Shown here: positions 48,418 through 58,555 of the stretch, one piece after another
Layout: each line of letters starts with the position of its first letter
Position numbering within the stretch: the stretch's first letter is position 1
DNA from: Nymphaea colorata
Lineage: Eukaryota; Streptophyta; Magnoliopsida; Nymphaeales; Nymphaeaceae
Direction: 5' to 3'
DNA length: 64,000 bases
Assembly (NCBI RefSeq): GCF_008831285.2
Contig: NC_045141.1
Location: forward strand, 15,298,106-15,362,105
The notes under the pieces: model-generated
What the model was told of the DNA's origin: nothing
The model's database searches: none
Seen by the model: only the letters and a program-made list of their open reading frames with translations
Position numbers and translations under genes: made by a program

Positions 48418-48690
48418 TGTGAGGGCATCGTGAGAAGAGAGAAAAAGAAACGAGGAAGAAGAATGGGCCAAAAAAGAGATATTTCATTTCACATATGATG
48501 AGGTATTTATACAACTTTACAGGCATATACAGATACCACAAATTTTGGGATTGAGAAATCACAATCTTATGATAGAAGGAAAGAATATAATTTCTTTCCT
48601 GAAATTTCACTTTCTGATTCTCCTCTTTGATGTATAGGAAAGATTTTTCCTGATTCCTGAAAATCAGCAAACTGATTTTCCTCTCCAATA
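48418..48690 (-). repeat. Copia-2 3' LTR
   Basis: 273 bp. Compared with the 5' LTR I count three substitutions, a one-base A-run difference and one 9-bp indel (TGTATAGGA region near 48,630). Minus-strand ends are TATTGG and TCACA, so the left end is TA and not the usual TG. Confidence 0.9.
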
Positions 48691-48701
48691 CTCCCCCTCA
48701 A
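48691..48701 (-). other. Copia-2 polypurine tract
   Basis: Minus strand TTGAGGGGGAG directly before the 3' LTR; plus-strand DNA synthesis starts here. It overlaps the last codons of the RNase H frame. Confidence 0.85.
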
Positions 48702-51700
48702 GTTGGTGTGTGCAAATCTGAAACACCCAACTTGATTCTTAAAGTTTGAAAATTATCTTTTCCCAATGGTTTAGTGAAAATATCAGCTAGTTGCATACAT
48801 GATGATACATGATGAGCCCGAATTATTCCTTGCTGAATTTTTTCTCTTATAAAGTGACAATCTAGCTCTATGTGTTTCGTTCTTTTATGAAAAACTGGAT
48901 TTGCTGAAATATGCAGAGCAGCTTGATTGTCGCAATATAAATTGACTGGTTTATCATGACTCCATCCCAAGTCATTCAATAAGGCTTTTAACCAAACAAC
49001 TTCACAAGTTGTCAAAGCCATTGCCCGGTATTCTGCTTCAACAGACGATCTGGCAATAGTAGACTGCTTCTTTGATTTCCAAGAGATAGGACTATTCCTC
49101 AAGAACACAATATATCCACTAACTGATTTACGAGTGGTAGGACAGCTAGCCCAATCTGAGTCACAATAGGCCCTCAATTGTTTTGCACTTGATGAGGATA
49201 AAAGTATTCCTTTTGCTGGTGAAGCCTTTAAATACTTCAATACTCTAAGTGCCGCTTCATAATGTGTAGTTCGTGGCGATTGCATGAACTGACTGAGAAC
49301 TTGGACTGAATACATTATATCTGGACGAGTAATGGTTAAATAGATCAAACGTCCAACTAACCTCCTGTATTTAGCTGGATCTTTCAGTGGAATACCATCA
49401 TTGGGAGTTAATCGCAATTTTTACTCCATTGGGAATTCTATAGGCTTGGCTCCTATCAAACCTGCATCATTCAAAATATCCACAATATATTTTCTTTGAC
49501 TTAGAAATATTCCCGATGGCGCTCTTGCAACTTCTATGCCAAGAAAATACTTAAGTATTCCCAAGTCCTTAATGTGAAATTTCGAATGTAAATATTGCTT
49601 AACTGAAGCAATTCCTGGTTCATCATTTCCTGCAATGATAAGATCATCAACATAGACAAGAATAACAATAAATTGTTTGTCATGTTTCCGAGTAAAGAGA
49701 GTATTGTCAGCTGATGATTGAATGAAACCAGCGCCTTTGAGTGCAGATAACAGCTTGTGAAACCAGTTATGTGGCGCTTGCTTGAGTCCGTAAAGAGACT
49801 TATGAAGGCGACACACTTTATTACTAGAATACTCCCCCTCACGCAGAAGGCCGGGAGGAATGGTCATGTATATTTCCTCATGTAATTCTCCATGTATAAA
49901 TGCATTACTCACATCCATTTGATATAAGTGCCATCCTTGAATAGAAGCAAGAGCAAGAAGTGTGCGCATGGTTGTTAACTTTGCAACCAGAGCAAATGTC
50001 TCATGATAATCAAGTCCCTCTAGTTGAGTGTATCCTTTAGCAACAAGTCTGGCTTTGTAGCGTTCAATACTTCCATCTGATCGCCGTTTTATCTTATAAA
50101 CCCAACGACAACCAATGGGTTTTTTGTGTGGAGGCAAAGTAGTAATAGACCATGTACTGTTTTGTTCAAGAGCCTGAATCTCATCAGCCATAGCATTTCG
50201 CCAATGTTGATACTTAACCGCTTCCGCATACGAGCTAGGTTCAACATCACTCATGATAGAGGCCAAAAATGCATAATGGTATTTAGAAAATTTGTGAACA
50301 AGTAAATAATTGTGTATGGGATAACGTGTACCTGAGGATTGCTTAGTTGAAGTAGATTCCTTAGGCAGTGAACTTATAACCATCACATTGGAACACACAT
50401 AGTCTTGAAGATAGGATGGTGAATGACGAGGACGACTAGATTTCCGTAGAGCAAGTGAATCTGGAGGAGGTGGATCATTGGACATAGCTTGATGATCTAA
50501 AACTGGTAGATTTTGGTCATTGTTGATGAAATCGTGAGGTTGAATGGGTGATAACGGAGAGGAATTTGCTGGAACACCATTCTCACACGATGACATATAT
50601 TTTTCTCCAAGGTAATCAGGTTGAGGATGAGGTAAAACAACATTGTTCAAATCGTTTGTATGGCATTGTTCGGTTAAAAATGGAAAATTATCCTCAAAAA
50701 AAGATATATCTCTGCTTGTAAAAATTTGTTTGGTATCCAAATCATATACCCGATACCCTTTCTGAGTATGAGGATATCCGACAAAAACACATTTGTGTGT
50801 ACATGATGAAAACTTATGCATGGGGTTTAAATTTTTGGCATAACACAAGCATCCAAAAACACGCAAATCTTCATAATTGGGCTTTTATGAAGGAGAAGTT
50901 CAAACGGGGATTTGTTATTTAAAAGAGTTGACGGCATTCTATTAATTAAAAAGGTTGCTGTCAAAATACATTCACCCCAAAAAGTTACCGGGAGATTTGC
51001 TTGAAACCTAAGTGCTCGCGCCACCTCTAGTAGGTGACGATGTTTCCTCTCAACACGTCCATTTTGTTGAGGAGTTCCAACACATGAAGTTTGATGTTCT
51101 ATGCCATGCTCATGAAAATATGCTTGCATATTATGAGCTATAAATTCAGCACCATTATCACTCCGAACACATTTCACATGAGTATTGAATTGAGTAAACA
51201 CCATGGCACAAAAACGAGTTAAACAGGAAAATGTTTCAGATTTGAACCTCATCAAGAAAACCCAAGTTGATCGTGTAAAATCATCTACGATGGTAAGGTG
51301 CACCTGTGTGAGACGACGTAGCATATCCTCCCCAAATATCACAATGAATCAAGCCAAACGGATCACTTGCTCTACTAGTACTAGTTGGAAAAGGTAAACG
51401 AGTGAATTTAGCTTTAAGACATGCATCACAAGGAGAATCATGCTTGGAAATAGAAATGTTTTCATTCAATGAAAAAGGCTTATCAAATGAAGGATGTCCA
51501 AGTCTCATATGCCATATATGAGCTGTCTTATTACTAGGAGAAGCAAACAAAGCATGAGAAGTAGTTGGAAGAAGAAGATGGTAAAGTCCACCGCTCAAGT
51601 TACCCACTCCAATCAGCTTCCTCGACAAAGGGTCCTGAAAAGCATAATAGGTTGGAAGAAAAACAGCAATACAATTAGTGGACTTGGTGAACTTTGGAAC

Positions 51701-52984
51701 TGATAATAAATTGTATTTAAAATCAGGAATATATAGGACATCAGTAAGCTGAATATTGGCTGAAATGTAAACTGTTCCAATAGTAGAAACTAGTGTTTGA
51801 TGTCTATTGGGTAGGTTAATGACACGCTGTTTCGGTAGAATTTTGATATTATTAAGCAAATGTAAATGAGGGGTCATATGGTCTGAGGCTCCGGTGTCAA
51901 TAATCCAAGGAAAATGAGTTGAGAATGATTGTTTACCTGCTAGATTAGCAGTAGCTGGTGAAGTATCAACATTTAATCAAGATGCCAATTGACTGACCTG
52001 TTCTTCGGTAAGTTGTGATAAAACAGCACTGACTTTTACATTGTTTGCCGATGTTTCTCCCTGTTGCGCCTTTTCAATTTTAGATGAATCACCAGTTGAA
52101 CCTGTAGCCTTAGGATGATTTGGAGGATAACTATGAAGCACATAACATCGAGATTTTATATGTCCAAGCATTCCACAATGATCACATTTTGGTCGAGGAC
52201 GGTTGCGAGTAGCATTAGGTGTCCTTGCCATATTCTTTTTGGTATATGATGTAGGAGAAGACCTGGCTGCAAGAGCTATGTTATTGGATCCAGACAGTTT
52301 TTGTGTGAGAAGACGTTGAGTCTCTTCTTGAAGCAGCATAGCATAGACCCTGTTAATGTTGGGTAGAGGATCGATAGCAAGAATCTGACTACGAAGATTG
52401 CTAAAACTTTCATTCAACCCCATTAAAAACTGATAAACTTTTTCCTGATCTTGGCATGAATGAAACTCTTTGAATGCACCACAAGTACATGCAGACACAG
52501 TCGAATAAGAACCGAGTTCATCCCAAAAAGTTTTGAGTGTAGTAAAGTAGACAGCCAATGAATTTTGTTCTTGACGTAAATCAGATATCATCGTCTTCAA
52601 TTGATAAATATGAGTAGCGTTACCTTGAGAGAAACGTTCTTGCAGATCAATCCAAACTTCGTGAGCTTCACTGGCATAGATGACGCTATTTGCTATCTCC
52701 TTCGATAATGAATTGAGAATCCATGATAGAACCAAATCATTACAGCGAACCCATGCCATATAGTCTGAACTAGTGGTGGTTGGTTTCGGAATAGAACCAT
52801 CAACAAATCCGAACTTGTTCTTGGCACTAAGGGCCATCTTCATTGCCCGTCGCCATGTGGAATAGTTGTCGCCAACAAGAGGATTTGTCACTAGAATAGC
52901 ACCAGGATTATCAGAGTGGTGCATGATGAAAGGTGATTCATTTTGTTCACCAGTAAACCGATCAACCACCGTAGTTGTTGCCAT
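48698..52984 (-). pseudogene. Copia-2 gag-pol, with stops and frameshifts
   Basis: Gag starts at 52,984 (MATTTVVDRFTGEQNESPFI) and ends with a CX2CX4HX4C knuckle (CDHCGMLGHIKSRC). Protease (WIIDTGASDHM), GAG-pre-integrase (HMRLGHPS), integrase (IVDDFTRSTW, VRSDNGAEF, NGRVERKHR), RT (KARLVAKGYTQ, QMDVSNAFIHG, LVYVDDLI) and RNase H (DSDWASC, ARSSVEAEYRAM) follow in order. Four lesions: an in-frame TGA at 51,977-51,975 between gag and protease, a small deletion near 51,290 in integrase, a lost A in an A run near 50,880, and an in-frame TAA at 49,420-49,418 between RT and RNase H (family consensus there would be a glutamine codon, CAA). Apart from these the frames are open, which fits a young element. 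Confidence 0.9.
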
Positions 52985-53835
52985 AGTAAAAAAAAAATAT
53001 TGAATGTGCCCAAAAATTAGTATAGTGCGCGAAGCTTCAGATCCAAACCCGAATCCGATTAGAAGAAGGATCCGTGGTGCAAGGGGCGCTGACTCCAGAT
53101 CAGAAGGGAGCAGTCGAGCACCTTGGCATTGGTCCTCTCTCTTACCTTCCTCCCCATGAAGAGTACCGACTCAAAGGGGAACTCGTCGGGCAAGGGGCGA
53201 GCGGTAGGGTCTCCTCTGCTCGACGTAGGGTAAACCCAAGAACAGAGGAGGCAGTGTCAGTAGGGAGCGACCGGCGAGCAAAAAACCGACCGGCGAGGAG
53301 TGCAGCAGCGGAAAATCGACTAGCGAGCGGTGTACCAGGTGGAGCTCGAGGGCAGAGTTCGAGATTTGGGGGGCTCGAGCGGCCGATTGCAGTTCAGGCG
53401 ATGACGCTCGAGATTTGGGCGCTGGAGATGCAGAGGGCTCAAGCAGGATGCTCGGGTGAAGGACGATGGCAGTCCACGAGCGAGTGGATGAGATCAACTT
53501 TCAAGCGTACGTTCGAGCAGATGATGCAGGGGTGGGCTGAGCAGAACGCTCAGGCGATCAGAACAGAACGATGCAAGGGTGGGCTTGAGCAGAATCGCTC
53601 GAGCGATTACAGAGCATGAGCGGCTTCCGTTTCCCCTTGGGCACTAGGGATTCCAGAGAGAGAGAGAGGCGAAACAGAGATTCCCCTTCTTCGTCTGTTC
53701 TGGAAGAAGGGAAATGAAAAAAAAAACGGGAAGAGGAGCAGTCCAGTCGGTGAGGCCCTTTCTTCCGACGGTGATTCCCTTTCTAAGAATGACAATAGGG
53801 TAAGCGATCTCTTTTCTTCTTTCATCTTCTTTCAC
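52985..53835 (-). other. Copia-2 leader, 0.85 kb, GC-rich
   Basis: Lies between the primer site and gag. 53,050-53,620 is markedly richer in G+C than the rest of the element and holds repeated CTCGAG/CGAGCG-type motifs. An antisense (plus-strand) frame of 181 codons is open at 53,074-53,619. I do not recognise it, and it may be a by-product of base composition or a captured host fragment. Confidence 0.5.
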
Positions 53836-53847
53836 GCTCTGATACCA
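53836..53847 (-). other. Copia-2 primer-binding site
   Basis: Minus strand TGGTATCAGAGC, next to the 5' LTR end. Confidence 0.85.
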
Positions 53848-54112
53848 TGTGAAGGCATCGTGAGAAGAGAGAAAAAGAAACGAGGAAGAAGAATGGGCCA
53901 AAAAAAGAGATATTTCATTTCACATATGATGAGGTATTTATACAACTTTACAGGCATATACAGATCCCACAAATTTTGGGATTGAGAAATCACAATCTTA
54001 TGATAGAAGGAAAGAATATAATTTCTTTCTTGAAATTTCACTTTCTGATTCTCCTCTTTGAAAGATTTTTCCTGATTCCTGAAAATCAGCAAACTGATTT
54101 TCCTCTCCAATA
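53848..54112 (-). repeat. Copia-2 5' LTR
   Basis: 265 bp, nearly identical to the 3' LTR apart from the differences listed there. Confidence 0.9.
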
Positions 54113-56584
54113 CTCACAGTGGCCTCTCTTCTGCCATGTGAGGACAGCAGGCCCCTTGCCAACCAGAAACAAGAAACAGCAGATAAAATTTCTCATGATT
54201 CTGCTGCTATTTTTTGACCAATTTTAATGGCACCCATCAACCTAGAACTTGCTTTGTTTCTATATGAAGTCATTTATTTACTGCACATTTCTGGTGAATG
54301 GCAATCATGCATTTACAGTAGGATCTACCTAAGATTTTTCATCTGTCAGAAGAAAACTCCATTCTCTGATTTCGGCGCTTGTACCTGCATTAACTCTAGC
54401 AAAACCACCCTAGTTGGAGTGGTTGAGTTCCCAAACTGAGGGCACATGTTTTGCAAGATTATGGATACATGCTTGCCCATGTAGCACATGAATGACCAAC
54501 TTTACAAAGAACAGTCTTTCTAGATGTGAATGCTTGTTGGCACTGCACCTTTCTATGCAAATTGGGGTCAGCCAGTTGTGCCAACAGAAAGTTTGTTTTG
54601 AATATTGGAACTCTTGATCTGCTTTTCTTTGAACATTTCAAGTCTGATTCTCTAACCAGGTGGACTAAGCTGTTGTTGACACAAATTTGTTCATATTCCT
54701 AAAATATGAACAGTTAAAATAGATGTCTAATAGCCTGCCAAAAACCAATTTTCAAGGATAATTGGATTCAACACTGAACATATAGTATTAAAGAAAAGAA
54801 AAAGAGACCAAATGAGGGGCCGTGCTTAGCCATTGCTGCCGAAAAGGCCAAGAAGTTCTCCAAACCCGAGAGAGAGAAGGGGAATGAATTCAAGGCAAAA
54901 GACGAAGAAGCGGGGGATGACGGGAGCTGCCCTCCTTGCTCGTGACCCTTTTGTCACTTTGTTGGTTAGTGACAGTTGAGGGCTTCCCCAATTCCATCAC
55001 CTTCATTGCTCTACCACGCTACCATTAGATTAGAACCAAAATTCTTTTCATCTTCAGCCATCTTTTAGCTACACTTTTTCCAAAGAATTCTTTTTATTCA
55101 GCTTTTGTTCAAGCTTGGCTCGGGTCGCATATTGCTCAGTCCGAGCTCGAGTTGAGTTTTATGAGGTGATTTCGAGGTTGACTCTTAGACTCTGTTCGGG
55201 CTGGAGCTCAATTGGTTTAAGCTTGTGTCACTTAATTCATCTATTCTTTTAAAATAAAAAAATACAAAAAATGTATTAAAATTCATCAAAAATTATAGTT
55301 ATACCCTTGAAAATTAAATAGAAGAAGCACAAGCAGAGTTGAATTTAAACAACTTAAGCTCACGTAACTCGAATTTTGACTCGTTTATAGTTTGAGTCAA
55401 CCCTAGACGGCAAGTTCAAATTGATTTGAAGTTGGTTTGACTTATTGTTTATCCCTACCATGACATGTATTTATGTCGATGATTTTTCATTTTTGTTAAA
55501 AAAAAGAAAGTCAACAAAGCCGAAGGTCCGTGTTTGTATGCGTATCAATATGTCAACTGTAAGCGTAAAGGCAGCAAACGCGTCTGGTTCTGTTCAGATG
55601 TTGACTTCACAGTAGCATAAGTGGTTGCGTTCATGTACGGGTGTAAGTGACTACTTGTCTTGGATTCATATATTTGATAGTCCTTTTCAGATTGATACGT
55701 TGGTCTTTGGATCGAGCACAACATCCTATGATTCTTTAGAACGGATCTCCTGTTAAGTAGTTTAGAAGTCTCTAGGAGTTTGTTAATGAAGATATATTAG
55801 ATATTTTTTTAGGCTAAATTTTCATGCAACGCCTTTTGGCATTTTAGTATCTTTGTCTCTATGAAAAGAGAAGTCCTAAAATGCATGCTCATATAACCAA
55901 TTATGAGAGTTACTAACATGTACTTTTGAGACATTTCATCTACTTTTTCAAAAATGCATACCGATTATCCTTACTGCAAAATATATAGCTTAAAATTTAA
56001 AAACCGGACTACTTAAAATAGATAACCATAGTGTTCTTTGTGCAAGTTAACTTACAAATATGATTTTCGAGAAATCGATAGGAAACATATATTAAGAGAA
56101 TCAATTTTTGAGTCTGGATGCATATTTTTGCTTATAAAAAACTAATGATTCATGTAGCAGCAAAACTTTGATAGTAGATGAAAACAATTCGAACTAAAGC
56201 TAAAGTATATCAAAACTTTCATATAAACATGTTAGTATATCCATATTTTGTTTAAAATATTTTTTAACTAGAATTTGTACAGTTCATTAGTCTCTAATCT
56301 AATTTCCAGGTTTCATAATGATCTGATATCAAATTTAAAAAGTTAAATTCAGAATGTAAGACATGGCTCTTAGGATGAAAAAGTATACCGATAACGTTAC
56401 AAGTATTTAAAAATGGACCTATACAGCCCTAGGGTGAGAGACTTTGTCGCTTGCTCGGCAGCTCAAGGCTACTCTTCCAATTGTAGGATCATAGCATGAG
56501 GCTCAGTGGCGGAGCCATGTTGTGGCTGATGCAGGTAATTGCCCAAACTAATCCACAAAATTTGCTTTATTAACTTGTAGATAC
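54113..56584. other. Intergenic part of duplicon B
   Basis: Continues the B2 copy (to 54,704), then matches 11,758-12,538 and 15,248-16,308 of duplicon A with the two A-only segments absent. No gene seen. Confidence 0.5.
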
Positions 56585-56882
56585 TGACAGAATTGCAATG
56601 ACCAAAAGAAGATCAATATGGCAACTATTGGCAAGGAAATAAAGTTGGGCAACGGTCATCAATTAACGTATACATTGTTTATGGAAATTTCTCAAATTTC
56701 CTTTCTTTTTAATATTCTCTTGATGTATAAAGATACAAAACAAGTGTATCGGCTGAGGTGAATAATATCATCATATTGGTCTCTCTTGCTCGTGGATGTA
56801 GGCTACAAAGCTGAACCACGTAAACCGTGTGCCATTCTTTCTCTCCACCTCCTTCTTTTCTAATCATTGTCTCAGTTTATCA
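56585..56882 (+). repeat. Copia-3 5' LTR
   Basis: 298 bp, TG...CA ends. Contains TATAAAGATAC at about 56,726, a candidate promoter element. Confidence 0.9.
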
Positions 56883-56894
56883 TGGTATCAGAGC
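56883..56894 (+). other. Copia-3 primer-binding site
   Basis: TGGTATCAGAGC immediately after the 5' LTR, complementary to initiator tRNA-Met. Confidence 0.9.
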
Positions 56895-56944
56895 ATAAGA
56901 AGATCATGAGGCAAACACCATCAAGCTTCAAAAAGTGAGTCATT

Positions 56945-58536
56945 ATGGAGCAAGAAAGGGAAACCAGGAATGACAACGATGAAGCCACCATCATTCAAAC
57001 CAGCGATGGGTCGATGCATAAGATTGTAACCCCAATCTCAAAATTACTCACACCTTGCTTGATGGTTTCAACTATTTGCCATGGTCTAAGGCAGTTACAC
57101 GATTTCTTAGTGGAAAATCTAAGTTGGATTATATTGACGGTAGTATAAAAAAACCTGCCATTAATGATCCAAAATACAAAGAATGGAGGTCCACCAATGA
57201 CACTGTAGCATCTTGGCTCATAAATTCTATGGAGCCCAAGATCGCAGCGAGTTTTACCTTCTTAGAAACCGCCGAAGAAGTTTGGCAAGGGTCCAAAGAC
57301 CTTTATGGAGAACAATACAATACTGTCCGTATGTATCAATTAGCACAAAAGAAGGGTTGCTTGAAAAAAGGAACGTCATCTATTAGTGAATATCTTGGTA
57401 CATTTAAAGCAATATGGGATGAGATGGACATATACTCACCTCTTACTACAGACCTTACTAAGGCCAAAAGGCAGCGTGAACAAGATCGCATCTTTGAAAT
57501 TTTAGCCGGCCTACCTAATGACTATGAACAACTTCGTAGTCAAATACTTATGGCCCATGATTTGCCTTCTCTAGCATCAGTTTTATCCTTGCTTATGCGT
57601 GAAGAGTCCAGGCGTAAGGCTATGGGAATGCTGGCTGACGGTTGTCAAGAAATACCCAATGAAGAAAAAATGGCTTTTGCAACAAGCAATAATGCTTATT
57701 CTACCACCGGTGAGAGGTCATTCAAATACAAACATGAGGACTCTAGGAAAGTCAAGTGCACTCACTGCAAGAGGAATGGGCACTCTCGAGATTCCTGTTG
57801 GTTCCTTCATGGGAAACCTGAAAAATGGCAGAATTCTTTCATTAGAAGCATGGCTCGCAATCAAGAAAAAAGAGAGAACAACTCCAATCAAGCAAATCAT
57901 GCCACGACTTCATTGGAAAATCAGATCACTTTGGACAAATTGGCTGAAATGATTAAAGAACTTCAAGTCCAAAGGACCGCCGGCATCGCAACCAACTTGG
58001 GGGACAAATGTACAATCAAATCAGGTATGGCTCTTACTTCTGTTAATAACATTGATGGTCAAGATTTACAATGGATAGTTGACTCGGGAGCAACAGATCA
58101 CATGGCCAATAAATCTTCTCTCTTAAGTTCCTATTGTCATTCTAGAGATATTGGTCCTGTAGCTGCTGCCAACGGGGCTCCAATAGCTGTCAATGGATCG
58201 GGTAAAATAGATTTTTTTAACAAAAGTCACTTGAGCAATGTGCTTGTCATGCCTAACCTTACTAACAATCTCCTATCAGTTGCTAAAATTACAAAGTAAT
58301 TAAATTGCAATGTAGTATTTTCTGCTACTAATGTTATTTTTCAGGATCGGATGACTCAGAAGACGATTGGTGAAGGGCAACTCATCAATGGACTCTATCA
58401 AATAAGAACTATGAATCATGCATTGAACGTGAATCATGCCAACAATGGAGAAATCTGGCACCAAAGGATGGGACATCCATCTTCTAGAATTTTAGATTAT
58501 CTATTTCTTAATCTTTGTTTCAATTGTAGAGTGTGA
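56945..58536 (+). pseudogene. Copia-3 gag-protease part, broken
   Basis: A start at 56,945 (MEQERETRNDNDEAT) leads into a frame that differs by one register from the main gag frame, which opens just before LLDGFNYLPW at about 57,052; one indel between 57,019 and 57,055 explains this. Gag follows (KEWRSTNDTVASWL, a CX2CX4HX4C knuckle CTHCKRNGHSRDSC), then protease (WIVDSGATDHM). An in-frame TAA at 58,297-58,299 follows LLSVAKITK. Beyond it the frame resumes through GAG-pre-integrase (WHQRMGHPSSR) and stops at 58,536, where a base is missing in the zinc-binding CEICKFARM stretch of integrase. So the polyprotein is cut in three places upstream of the integrase core. Confidence 0.85.
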
Positions 58537-58555
58537 AATATGCAAATTTGCTAGA

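Larger units (their letters stand above)
48418..54112 (-). mobile_element. Copia-2, full-length Ty1/copia retrotransposon (5.7 kb)
   Basis: Minus-strand element with LTRs at 53,848-54,112 (5') and 48,418-48,690 (3') and a perfect 5-bp target duplication CTCAC (48,413-48,417 and 54,113-54,117). The empty site is in duplicon A at 10,060-10,064. Primer site and polypurine tract are both present. It carries a long GC-rich leader. The coding region has several breaks, so it is not autonomous now. Confidence 0.95.
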
